Assembly: GCA_017469625.1 (NCBI GenBank)
Contig: JAFUGA010000051.1
Location: 1 to 49,750, forward strand
Direction of reading: 5' to 3'
Length of the DNA stretch: 49,750 bases
DNA from: Bacteroidales bacterium
Lineage (GTDB): Bacteria > Bacteroidota > Bacteroidia > Bacteroidales > P3
Position numbers and translations under genes: made by a program. The notes beneath the pieces are model-generated. The model had not been told where the DNA came from and searched no databases. It saw nothing but the letters and a program-made list of their open reading frames with translations. Positions 17,481 to 25,246 of this stretch are shown piece after piece (positions within the stretch are counted from its first letter, which is position 1; every line of letters starts with the position of its first letter).

Positions 17481-20346
17481 CAGAGTTAATTATTGTAAGT
17501 GCGTCTTGTTCAGGTAGTTTTAGAGATTTTGCAGATTGCAATAGCATTTCTCCAACTTTAAGTGTGTCGTTGTATCTTTTGTTATAAAAATATAGGTAAC
17601 ATAATGATTCTAAAAATGTATAAGATAACTGATTATCTATACCTATTCTTAGCATATTATCTTTTTCTTGTTCAAAAATCTTTAAAAGACTGTCAACCAT
17701 AGATGTTTCTTGTAGTGTGGTAGCAACTTTTACATAAACAGAATATGTATTTAATTTTAATTCAAAATCATAATCTACATAACTATTTAAAGTTTCAAAA
17801 TCTTTCTTTGTTAAATCTATTGCCTCATCAAATCTCTTTAATTCCATAAAGGCAATTATAAGAAAAGAATTTAAAGTAATTTGTAAAATGTTGTCGTTTG
17901 TCTTAGGATTTAATGCTATTAGTTCATTATATTTTTTCGCTGTAAATAGTTTTTGAGCCTTTAATAATAAATCTTCTTCATTTTCATTGTTTCTATAATC
18001 TTTAGGAAGTTTTTCTGTTAACCATTTAACATCTTCTGTTTGATGAGAGAAACTTGCTATATATAACCATCGTAGATATAAACTTTCAATATCAGATTGC
18101 AAGACCCGTTTTACATTATCATCATATAACATCGTCCTTTTTAAGTAAGGAGATATATCTACTCTTTGAGTATTTCTCATATTATACCCATTATCGTACA
18201 AGGTTCTCCAAATGGTTATTCTTTCGGCTTCTTGCAAATAATTGTCTGCATCCATATAAGTAGCCCACAAATAAAGATTATCATACTGCTCAGTTTCCAA
18301 ATAAAGAGGTACCAATACAGCTACTTGTCTTGCAAGTTTTTCAGCATCATCTACAGCAGAAGTACCATCAAAACCTCCAAATTTATCTGTATAATTTTTG
18401 AAATAAAGTAATGTTTTTTCAAAATAATTAGATACAATATAAGAAATTGTGGCTGAATTATTGAAAATATTCTTTACAATTTGACGATGTTTATCCGAAG
18501 GTAAATAATACAAATCGCTATGATTATTACAGATATTTAAAATATAAGGTCGTACGTTTGCCCAATGCAAAGGAAGAATATCAAACATTTTTATAAGTTC
18601 ATCTTCGGTTAAACCATTTTTTACTAAAGCAAGAGCAGATAAACACTTAATAATAACAGTATCTCCATCATCTTTAAATATATTTAGCATATTGTTTATT
18701 AGTATTTCATACAGATGATATTCATCTTTCACAGTAGAAAGTTCATCTATATAAGCATCTAATCCTTCAAAGGAACCAAAACCTACCATAAGGTTTAGAA
18801 TATAGGACAGTAACTTAGGGTTTCCTCCTATGTTTGAATTTACAAGTTTATCTCTTTGTACTCCATCTTCATCTAATTCTTTACCATATTTTTTTAGATA
18901 GTTAGTAATAAATTCGCGAGATTGGGATTTGTATAAGTTATTTACTTGTATAATATCTGCTTTTAGAACTTCTGTTATAAATGTATGTGCTTTTGTTCCT
19001 ATAGATGTAGAGTATATAAAACGAACATTGTATAGTTCTTTTAATACATCTATAGTTTGTAACTGAATGCTATCTAAAAAATCTAAATTATCAAAGGCAA
19101 CATACAATGGAGGTAGATTTTTGATTTTCTTTAGTCTTTTATTCAGGAGATTAAATGATTTTAAACTATAATTATTTACAGCTTCTTGCCAAGACATTGT
19201 TTTGGAAGAAATCTCGTCAGCTATATATGCAGAACTTCTTTTTTTACCAAATGCAAGTTTTAATGGAAGAATAAAAAGCACATAAGCAAATAATTTAAAA
19301 AACCACCATATACCTTGGAAAATACAACCAAATGTTCTTGAATTAGAACTTTTTTTTCTACTTCTTACACCTATAGTATCTAATAAACAATCTACAATAT
19401 AATTAAAATACTCTGTCCATTCATATTCATATACCTTTACAGATGGATAATCCAAATAGATAACCTTTGCACCTTGTTTTTCTCTTAGCCATTTAATATG
19501 CGTTGCCAAAAGATAGGATTTTCCCTTGCTACTATATCCTGTAATAAGAAGATGTTTTTTAGAAGAATTCTTTGTCCATTCATTACCTTTATCAAAATAT
19601 CTATCCAAAGAAAATAAACTTTGCATTCTTTCTGCAAGAATATTTTCTTGTTGAATGTACATAATATCGTCAAAATTCTTATCGTTTTTTGGATATTCCT
19701 TATTAAGAAAATCTTCTAAATCCTTTAAAACAATATCGGCTAAGGATTTTTCATTATCATATTCTTTTACAGGAAACTTTTGTTGATTTCTTATTTTTTG
19801 TTTTAGTGCTTGCAGTTTATTTTCTTTTAACGATATTTCATCTTCAGTTCCTACATCGTGTTTAAACTCTTCTTTTACTTGCATTTTATTTGAACGGAAA
19901 TAGAATGCAGCATTTATATTTTCGTCTAAGTTTCTTAGTACTGCATATTGCATTTCCATCTCAGTTATAGACATCTTTTCTTGCAAAGCAGACTCTAACC
20001 AAGGGTATCGTTTCTTCAAATCATCGGAGAATTGTCCCAAATCATTATCGTTTGGAATCCAACCATACCTATTTCCTATTATACCTATAAAGAAAGGACG
20101 AGAATTATCTATCTCTCTCATACAAGTTTCAAATACTCTACCTTGTTTTGCTGCATTTTCAGTTATCCCCCACCGTAAATCCAAAGGTACAAACTCTACA
20201 CCTCTATCTTTACATAAATCTCTTATTTTAGGAAAACATTGTTCTACAAGAGCATCTCTTTCAGTGTTCATATCATTAAAAGTAGATGATATAAACACTC
20301 TTAACTGTCTATGCTGTTTTGCAAAACCTGTATTTGTGGTATTCAT
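17446..20346 (-). CDS. DUF4062-STAND NTPase with membrane hairpin and TPR-like C terminus
   Basis: A 966-residue multidomain protein. Residues about 12-110 are a DUF4062 domain (RVFISSTFNDMNTERDAL, then LDLRWGITE, then GNRYGWIPND), the N-terminal module also seen in eukaryotic TEP1/NPHP3-like NTPases. A STAND/NACHT-type ATPase follows, with Walker A GYSSKGKS at 270-277, Walker B-like LYVAFDNLDFLD at 414-425 and a sensor stretch near 441-452. A hydrophobic stretch (about 340-366) between the Walkers looks like a membrane hairpin. Residues about 620-960 are helical and TPR-like. By family analogy it is a ligand-sensing switch; anti-phage or stress signalling is inference. Its ATG is 24 nt after the SH3b-membrane gene, which it probably needs as partner. 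Confidence 0.82.
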   Translation of the reverse strand: MNTTNTGFAKQHRQLRVFISSTFNDMNTERDALVEQCFPKIRDLCKDRGVEFVPLDLRWGITENAAKQGRVFETCMREIDNSRPFFIGIIGNRYGWIPNDNDLGQFSDDLKKRYPWLESALQEKMSITEMEMQYAVLRNLDENINAAFYFRSNKMQVKEEFKHDVGTEDEISLKENKLQALKQKIRNQQKFPVKEYDNEKSLADIVLKDLEDFLNKEYPKNDKNFDDIMYIQQENILAERMQSLFSLDRYFDKGNEWTKNSSKKHLLITGYSSKGKSYLLATHIKWLREKQGAKVIYLDYPSVKVYEYEWTEYFNYIVDCLLDTIGVRSRKKSSNSRTFGCIFQGIWWFFKLFAYVLFILPLKLAFGKKRSSAYIADEISSKTMSWQEAVNNYSLKSFNLLNKRLKKIKNLPPLYVAFDNLDFLDSIQLQTIDVLKELYNVRFIYSTSIGTKAHTFITEVLKADIIQVNNLYKSQSREFITNYLKKYGKELDEDGVQRDKLVNSNIGGNPKLLSYILNLMVGFGSFEGLDAYIDELSTVKDEYHLYEILINNMLNIFKDDGDTVIIKCLSALALVKNGLTEDELIKMFDILPLHWANVRPYILNICNNHSDLYYLPSDKHRQIVKNIFNNSATISYIVSNYFEKTLLYFKNYTDKFGGFDGTSAVDDAEKLARQVAVLVPLYLETEQYDNLYLWATYMDADNYLQEAERITIWRTLYDNGYNMRNTQRVDISPYLKRTMLYDDNVKRVLQSDIESLYLRWLYIASFSHQTEDVKWLTEKLPKDYRNNENEEDLLLKAQKLFTAKKYNELIALNPKTNDNILQITLNSFLIIAFMELKRFDEAIDLTKKDFETLNSYVDYDFELKLNTYSVYVKVATTLQETSMVDSLLKIFEQEKDNMLRIGIDNQLSYTFLESLCYLYFYNKRYNDTLKVGEMLLQSAKSLKLPEQDALTIINSAKQSLSSYTER

Positions 20347-20370
20347 AGGAAAGAACTTTTTACTAAAACA

Positions 20371-21144
20371 CTATTCTGAAAAATAACGTATATTACTTAT
20401 TATAGAAATTATTAGACGTATATCTGTACAAACTCCTAAAACAGCACTAATCCACCACCAAATGTTATAAGCACTGGTATGTAAAGGTGCTTTGTATGAC
20501 CAGTTATCTGAAAATAGAGATATTATCCAATTAGGCAAAAGCCAACCCCCATGAAACATTCCTTCCCACCAAACGTATGTTGTCTCTGGATATATAGGAA
20601 AGATAAAACACATGATAAATGCAAAAACAAAACCTATAATAGGATAGATAATCAGTGATAGTTTTTTCGTGTCCTCTTTGTCAAAATGAGATGCTACTGC
20701 TATTGAACCTGTTATTATTACACCGATAATCCAAACTCCAACAAATATAACGAGTACAAGCCAAAAGTTTATATGACCACTTTTACTACTTTCACTATCT
20801 TCTTGTGTGATTATATTTTCTGTTTCTACAAACTGTATATATCGTTTTGAAACATAACAAGAAGTATTATTATATTCTATTTCTGCCCATTTATTATTTA
20901 TTAGTGTATCTACAAAAATAGTATCGCCGTAGTGCAACGTGCCTATAACCTTAGACCTATTTGAAGCGTCTGTTCTTACATTTAAATTCCTTGTTTGTAC
21001 AACGTAAATATCTCTTGCTTCTGTTTGATAATTTGCAAAAAATAGAGAAATACATAAAAACAGAAAATACAAGATTTTATTCTTGTTTCCTACTGAATAC
21101 TTTTTGCTAAATGCTTTTTTACTTTGGTAATTTGTGTAATTCAT
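20371..21144 (-). CDS. SH3b-domain multi-pass membrane protein, partner of the STAND gene
   Basis: A 257-residue protein. An N-terminal hydrophobic segment (about 25-42, signal or anchor) is followed by a bacterial SH3 domain (about 45-105, NLNVRTDASNRSKVIGTLHYGD, then WAEIEY, then CYVSKRYIQF). Three or so transmembrane segments and Trp-rich loops follow. The SH3b is therefore predicted to face the periplasm. I place the start at ATG 21144, because a longer frame beginning with TTG at 21192 starts inside the promoter -7 element. The STAND NTPase begins 24 nt downstream. The arrangement suggests an envelope sensor feeding a cytosolic NTPase. I do not know a named family for the full protein. 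Confidence 0.75.
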   Translation of the reverse strand: MNYTNYQSKKAFSKKYSVGNKNKILYFLFLCISLFFANYQTEARDIYVVQTRNLNVRTDASNRSKVIGTLHYGDTIFVDTLINNKWAEIEYNNTSCYVSKRYIQFVETENIITQEDSESSKSGHINFWLVLVIFVGVWIIGVIITGSIAVASHFDKEDTKKLSLIIYPIIGFVFAFIMCFIFPIYPETTYVWWEGMFHGGWLLPNWIISLFSDNWSYKAPLHTSAYNIWWWISAVLGVCTDIRLIISIISNIRYFSE

Positions 21145-21188
21145 ATCATAAAAATTTTTAGAATAATTTAACGAAAATTTTATATTTT

Positions 21189-21218
21189 GCAAAAATACAC
21201 CTATATTAACAAAGTAAT
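21189..21218 (-). promoter_or_regulatory. Promoter of the SH3b-STAND operon
   Basis: On the minus strand TATTTTTGC (21197-21189) is a perfect Bacteroidota -7 element, with CTTTG about 12 nt upstream of it. Transcription should start near 21183, about 40 nt before the ATG at 21144. This excludes the TTG at 21192 as start codon and separates the operon from the XRE gene. Confidence 0.75.
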
Positions 21219-21309
21219 AAAATTTTTATGATGAAGATATTTCAGAAAAATATGAAAATCTTTCATATCTTATCAAAAAAGAGAATTTTTTAAAGAAAAA
21301 AATCTTTTT

Positions 21310-21558
21310 CTATTTATGTCTATTATATGTTGCAGTTGCATTCCACATCATATTTATAGGAAATATTTCTTCTGAGTAATCTCTGAAAAAATCATAATGA
21401 AGAGCCTTTGCTATGCGTATTAACAAACCTGTATCTATATTTTCTCTTTGAAAAATGTAATAAATGTTTGACCTATCACAACTAATCATAGAAGCAAGTT
21501 GATTAGCAGAAATATTTCTCACCTCACAAACTTCTTTTATTCTTTTTCCTATATGCAT
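21310..21558 (-). CDS. XRE-family helix-turn-helix protein
   Basis: An 82-residue DNA-binding protein with one HTH_3/XRE domain (about 4-60: IKEVCEVRNISANQLASMISCDRSNIYYIFQRENIDTGLL, given here only for the helix-turn-helix core ISANQLASMISCDRSNIYYI). The short C-terminal tail is unlike classic repressors. Small Bacteroidota proteins of this type are common and mostly uncharacterised. It lies between a structured RNA (upstream) and the SH3b-STAND promoter (downstream, same strand), so it may regulate that module, but this is inference. Confidence 0.85.
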   Translation of the reverse strand: MHIGKRIKEVCEVRNISANQLASMISCDRSNIYYIFQRENIDTGLLIRIAKALHYDFFRDYSEEIFPINMMWNATATYNRHK

Positions 21559-21578
21559 GTGTTAAACTTTTTTCTTTT

Positions 21579-21817
21579 GCAGACTGTTCCCTATCTGCCT
21601 ATTTATAAATAAGAAACGTGGAACTGTAACTTACATCAACATTTTGAAGGCCCTGAGAAAACCCGTACACAGAAAGATGCAATAACCACACATTCCACGC
21701 TAAGTGGAGTAATTATTGACTTTCGTTTGTGTGTAACTTGAAAATTTCTCAGGTTTTCAAAATCAAACAAAGTCAAAAACGTTTCATAAACGTATAAAGT
21801 AAGGACTACTCCCTACA
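21579..21817 (-). ncRNA. Rod-like structured RNA, 6S-RNA-like candidate
   Basis: A perfect -7 element (TATTTTTGC, minus strand 21833-21825, TTTTG 14 nt upstream) drives a transcript that folds into one long interrupted hairpin. Paired segments (plus coordinates): 21779-21785 with 21613-21619; 21756-21763 with 21641-21648; 21745-21753 with 21652-21660; 21720-21724 with 21672-21676; 21713-21718 with 21680-21685; 21704-21708 with 21694-21698. A short stem (21579-21598) closes the 3' side. A single rod of about 220 nt with internal bulges is the 6S (SsrS) plan, but I cannot match a consensus. The alternative is a structured 5' leader of the XRE gene, which begins 21 nt downstream. Confidence 0.6.
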
Positions 21818-21824
21818 TATTTTT

Positions 21825-21852
21825 GCAAAAATACATATTATTTTTTACAAAA
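21825..21852 (-). promoter_or_regulatory. Promoter of the rod-like RNA
   Basis: TATTTTTGC (minus strand 21833-21825) with TTTTG 14 nt upstream. The predicted start is near 21817, with GTAGGGAG among the first bases. Confidence 0.65.
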
Positions 21853-21944
21853 CGTGTTTATACTCTTCAAAAAATATTACTTCCCCTTATTTATTATTAG
21901 TTTTGTTTTCTTGTCAAAAAAAGGGTGGGGGATTTTTGAAACTA

Positions 21945-22125
21945 CTGTTTCGTTTGGCGAAAATAGAATCAAGTTTTAGAAAATTATTTCTTTGTTTTAG
22001 AAAATTAAAACAAAGTTCTACGAAATTAAAACAAAGAGATAGAAAATTAAAACAAAGTTTTAGAATTCTCTTTCTTCGTTTGGTGAAAATAGAATCAAGT
22101 TTCATAAAACTGAAACAAAAAATGA
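21945..22125. repeat. Modular 21-bp intergenic repeat cluster (locus 3)
   Basis: About eight consecutive units of 20-22 bp, each an AAAATT-type linker plus an AAAACAAAG (or CTTTGTTTT) core plus TTTTAG, TTCTACG or AGATAG. A 78-codon frame across it is a by-product of the seven-codon period. It lies between the rod-like RNA and the rplM promoter; no gene seen. Confidence 0.88.
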
Positions 22126-22164
22126 GGGAAAATGTTTAATAAATATATTTTTCTGACAAAAAAA

Positions 22165-22196
22165 TTTTGTAGTTCAATAACTTATTGTATCTTTGC
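22165..22196 (+). promoter_or_regulatory. Promoter of the rplM-rpsI-rpsB-tsf operon
   Basis: TTTTG (22165-22169) and TATCTTTGC (22188-22196) with an 18-nt spacer, a near-ideal Bacteroidota promoter. Transcription should begin near 22203, leaving a leader of about 160 nt before rplM. Confidence 0.85.
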
Positions 22197-22202
22197 AAAC
22201 TC

Positions 22203-22335
22203 AAAAAGTGTGTTGGTAAGTCCCGTTAATCCCTTACATAACATACTGTTTGAGAACGAGAAATGTAGAAAATACACGTTTTCTTATTGGCCTTTGAAAC
22301 GTGTGAAAAGGTTTCTCAAAAAGTATAATTAAGTA
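22203..22335 (+). promoter_or_regulatory. Structured 5' leader of rplM (L13 leader candidate)
   Basis: The leader contains a perfect stem ACACGTTT (22274-22281) / AAACGTGT (22297-22304). An outer GAGAA (22258-22262)/TTCTC (near 22312) pairing encloses it, and a 5' GTAAG/CTTAC hairpin precedes it. Leaders that let r-protein L13 control its own operon are described in Bacteroidia. The position fits that role; I cannot check the published consensus by eye. Confidence 0.6.
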
Positions 22336-22361
22336 TAAAAATATAAGGATTAAGAAAAACA

Positions 22362-22817
22362 ATGAGTACATTGAGCTATAAAACATTGTCAGTTAAACCT
22401 GCAGATGTTGAAAAAAAATGGATAGTTATCGATGCCGAAAATCAAATTGTTGGTCGTGTAGCTACAAGAGCAGCCAACATACTTAGAGGCAAGCATAAAC
22501 CAAGTTATACTCCTCATGTAGATTGTGGAGATAATGTTATCATAATTAACGCTGAAAAAGCAAAGTTTACGGGAAAAAAATATACAGATAAATTATACGT
22601 ACGTCATACAGGATACCCTGGTGGTCAAAGATTTTCTACACCTCAACTTCTTTTCAGCAAATTCCCTGTAAGAGTTATGGAACATGCAGTAAAGGGTATG
22701 TTGCCAAAGAACAAATTGGGTGCAAAATTGTACAAACATCTTCATGTTGTTGTTGGTCCGGAACACAAATTTGAAGCACAGAAACCGGAAGTTGTAGAAC
22801 TTAATTCAATTAGATAA
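22362..22817 (+). CDS. rplM: 50S ribosomal protein L13
   Basis: A 151-residue large-subunit protein. Typical L13 segments are [37 protein letters not shown] and [20 protein letters not shown]. It starts at ATG 22362 after a structured leader and is followed after 2 nt by rpsI, the usual L13-S9 pair. The operon probably continues to rpsB and tsf. Confidence 0.98.
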   Translation: MSTLSYKTLSVKPADVEKKWIVIDAENQIVGRVATRAANILRGKHKPSYTPHVDCGDNVIIINAEKAKFTGKKYTDKLYVRHTGYPGGQRFSTPQLLFSKFPVRVMEHAVKGMLPKNKLGAKLYKHLHVVVGPEHKFEAQKPEVVELNSIR

Positions 22818-22819
22818 AA

Positions 22820-23209
22820 ATGGAAGGCGTAATAAATACAATAGGAAGAAGAAAAACTGCCGTTGCAAGAATATATATGAAAGTTGGTAACGGAAATATA
22901 ACAGTTAATGGCAGAGATTATAAAGAATATTTTCCAACAGCACCTTTACAGTATGTAGTATGCCAAGCATTTGAAACTGTAGATGCAATGGGAAAATTTG
23001 ATGTTAAAGCAAACCTTGATGGTGGTGGTTTTTCAGGACAAGCAGAAGCATTGAGAATGGCTATAGCAAGAGCTTTGTGTGAAGCAAACATAGAAGACCG
23101 TCCTGTATTGAAAGCAAAAGGTTTGTTGAGAAGAGATTCTCGTATGGTTGAAAGAAAGAAACCAGGACAAAAGAAAGCAAGAAAACGTTTCCAATTCAGC
23201 AAACGTTAG
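22820..23209 (+). CDS. rpsI: 30S ribosomal protein S9
   Basis: A 129-residue small-subunit protein. It carries the N-terminal [11 protein letters not shown] and the C-terminal basic tail ending FQFSKR, whose last Arg contacts P-site tRNA. It begins 2 nt after rplM. The spacer to rpsB contains two inverted repeats. Confidence 0.98.
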   Translation: MEGVINTIGRRKTAVARIYMKVGNGNITVNGRDYKEYFPTAPLQYVVCQAFETVDAMGKFDVKANLDGGGFSGQAEALRMAIARALCEANIEDRPVLKAKGLLRRDSRMVERKKPGQKKARKRFQFSKR

Positions 23210-23216
23210 GAGGATA

Positions 23217-23282
23217 TTGGATTACAGTGTTTAGTATCCAAATTGGCAAGATTTGTTTTCCTAAGGCAACTACTTGCCAATT
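23217..23282 (+). promoter_or_regulatory. Paired hairpins in the rpsI-rpsB spacer (rpsB leader candidate)
   Basis: Two perfect inverted repeats: TTGGAT (23217-23222)/ATCCAA (23236-23241), and AATTGGCAAG (23241-23250)/CTTGCCAATT (23273-23282). They abut at 23241. No T-run follows the second stem, so a regulatory leader or processing site for rpsB-tsf is more likely than a terminator. Confidence 0.55.
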
Positions 23283-23326
23283 GATTTAATTAAATTTAGG
23301 AAAGTAAACAAAAAGAAAAAAAGAAA

Positions 23327-24145
23327 ATGTTAGAATTTGACAAAATGCTTGACGCAGGTGTTCACTTTGGACACTTGAAAAGAAAATGGAATCCTAAAAT
23401 GGCTCCTTATATTTTCATGGAGCGTAACGGTATTCATATTATAGACCTTTACAAAACAGCAGCTAAAGCAGAAGAGGCAGCAGCAGCATTGAAACAAATA
23501 GCAAAATCTGGCAAACAGATACTTTTTGTTGCTACAAAAAAACAAGCTAAAGACGTTGTTTCAAACACAGTAAAGCAAGCAAACATGCCATTTGTTACAG
23601 AACGTTGGCCAGGAGGTATGCTTACAAACTTCTTTACTATTCGTAAAGCGGTTAAAAAGATGGGTTCATTGGACAAACTTCTTAACAGTAAAGAAACCAA
23701 TATGATTTCTAAACGTGAACGTTTGCAAATATCTCGTGAAAAAGCAAAATTGGAAAAGAACCTTGGTTCTATAGCAAATCTAAACCGTTTGCCTGCTGCA
23801 TTGTTCATCGTTGATATAAACAAAGAACATATAGCAGTAGCAGAGGCTCGTAGATTAAACATACCTACTTTTGCTATCGTAGATACAAACTGTAACCCTG
23901 AACTTATAGATTTTCCAATCCCTGCAAACGATGACGCATCTAAATCTATAGAACTTATCCTTCAATATATGTGTTCAGCTATAGAAGAAGGTTTGCAAGA
24001 AAGAAAACTTGACAAAGATGCTCAACAAGCAGAGAAAGAACAAAATGCTGCTACAGCAGAAGGGGAAGAAAAGAAAGGTGAAAAAAAGGCAACTCGTCCT
24101 CGTAGAACAGTAGCAAAGAAAGCACCTAAAGAAGAAGAAAAATAA
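23327..24145 (+). CDS. rpsB: 30S ribosomal protein S2
   Basis: A 272-residue small-subunit protein. It carries DAGVHFGHLKRKWNPKM, FVTERWPGGMLTNF and the C-terminal LIDFPIPANDDA. Beyond about residue 225 there is a low-complexity Lys/Glu/Ala tail (about 45 residues), common in Bacteroidota S2. It begins 117 nt after rpsI, behind the paired hairpins, and is followed by tsf, as in most bacteria. Confidence 0.98.
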   Translation: MLEFDKMLDAGVHFGHLKRKWNPKMAPYIFMERNGIHIIDLYKTAAKAEEAAAALKQIAKSGKQILFVATKKQAKDVVSNTVKQANMPFVTERWPGGMLTNFFTIRKAVKKMGSLDKLLNSKETNMISKRERLQISREKAKLEKNLGSIANLNRLPAALFIVDINKEHIAVAEARRLNIPTFAIVDTNCNPELIDFPIPANDDASKSIELILQYMCSAIEEGLQERKLDKDAQQAEKEQNAATAEGEEKKGEKKATRPRRTVAKKAPKEEEK

Positions 24146-24163
24146 AACAAGGGAGGAATAATT

Positions 24164-25159
24164 ATGGCAAACGTAACAGTTCAAGATATAAATAAACTTA
24201 GACAAATTACAGGTGTCGGAATGATGGATTGTAAGAAAGCTCTTGTAGAAAATGACGGAGATTTTGATAAAGCCATCAATTATTTGAGAGAAAAAGGTCA
24301 GAAACTTGCAGCAAAAAGAGCAGACAGAGCAGCAAATGAAGGTGTTGTACTTTCAAAAGTTAGTGATGACAAATCTTTTGCAGCAGTTATAATGATAAAT
24401 TGCGAAACAGACTTTGTAGGAAAGAATGAAGCTTTTGTTGCTTTTGTTCAAAGCGTTCTTGATACTGCAATTGTTGCAAAAGCAAAGACTATAGAAGAAG
24501 TAAATGCTCTTGAGATAAATGGAACAAAGGTTGAAACACTTGTTTTAGACCAACTTGCAAAAATAGGTGAAAAGATAACACTTTCTGAATACAAAGTAGT
24601 GGAAGGAAATGCTGTTTATGCTTACACTCACCCTGGAAACAGAATGGCAAGTGTTGTTGCTTTGAATAAAACAGGTTTTGATGAAGCAGGAAAGAATATG
24701 ACTATGCAAGTAGTTTCTATGCGTCCTGTTGCTTTATCTAAAGCAGAGGTTTCTCAAAATGTTATTGACGAAGAAATGAAAGTCAATATTGAGAAATCAA
24801 AACAAGAACAGATAGAAAAAGCTGTAAATGCTGCATTGAAGAAAGCTGGTATCAATCCTGCACACGTTGATAGTGAAGACCACATGGAAAGCAATATGGC
24901 TAAAGGTTGGATAACTGCAGAAGACGTTGCAAGAGCAAAAGATATTATTGCAAAAACTACAGAAGAGAAGAAAGCAAACATGAACGAAGCAATGATAGAA
25001 AACATTGCTAAGGGAAGACTTGAAAAATTCTTCAAAGAAAGCACACTTCTTTCTCAAGAATATTTTGCAGACAGCAAACAAAATGTAGAATCTTACCTTA
25101 AAGCACAAGCATCAGACCTTACAGTTACTGCATTTGCAAGATTAGAGTTAGGTGCATAA
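24164..25159 (+). CDS. tsf: Elongation factor Ts
   Basis: A guanine nucleotide exchange factor for EF-Tu. The N-terminal TDQ-like UBA region with TGVGMMDCKKAL is present, as is NCETDFVGKNEAF. The 331 residues are longer than the E. coli protein (283), as is usual in Bacteroidota. A GGGAGGAAT Shine-Dalgarno sequence lies just upstream. It is the last gene of the r-protein operon; a strong terminator follows at 25205-25235. Confidence 0.98.
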   Translation: MANVTVQDINKLRQITGVGMMDCKKALVENDGDFDKAINYLREKGQKLAAKRADRAANEGVVLSKVSDDKSFAAVIMINCETDFVGKNEAFVAFVQSVLDTAIVAKAKTIEEVNALEINGTKVETLVLDQLAKIGEKITLSEYKVVEGNAVYAYTHPGNRMASVVALNKTGFDEAGKNMTMQVVSMRPVALSKAEVSQNVIDEEMKVNIEKSKQEQIEKAVNAALKKAGINPAHVDSEDHMESNMAKGWITAEDVARAKDIIAKTTEEKKANMNEAMIENIAKGRLEKFFKESTLLSQEYFADSKQNVESYLKAQASDLTVTAFARLELGA

Positions 25160-25204
25160 TTAGGAAACATTGCTTAATTTTTTCATAACGTAAATTTTGA
25201 TTTT

Positions 25205-25235
25205 GGGGGCAGATTTTCAGATTAGCCCCCTTTTT
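25205..25235 (+). terminator. Rho-independent terminator of the ribosomal operon
   Basis: GGGGGC (25205-25210) and GCCCCC (25225-25230) with a 14-nt loop and a TTTTT tail; the most G/C-rich stem in this AT-rich window. It ends 11 nt before the rsmA start codon. Confidence 0.9.
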
Positions 25236-25246
25236 ATTATAAATCA

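Noticed and set aside
21145-21192. A longer N terminus for the SH3b-membrane protein starting at TTG 21192.
   Set aside because: The TTG lies inside the -7 promoter element, so it cannot be in the mRNA; ATG 21144 is used instead.
21579-21817. Rod-like RNA as tmRNA, SRP RNA or RNase P RNA.
   Set aside because: No tRNA-like end or tag frame, no SRP tetraloop domain, and no RNase P consensus; too short for tmRNA or RNase P.
21903-22139. Open frames of 60-80 codons across the repeat clusters (7053-7259, 21903-22139, 30706-30897, 39869-40117, 49135-49326), all reading as Lys/Phe/Leu-rich heptads.
   Set aside because: The 21-bp period equals seven codons, so any unit free of stops gives a long frame in several phases and on both strands. 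No start context, promoter or conservation supports a protein.
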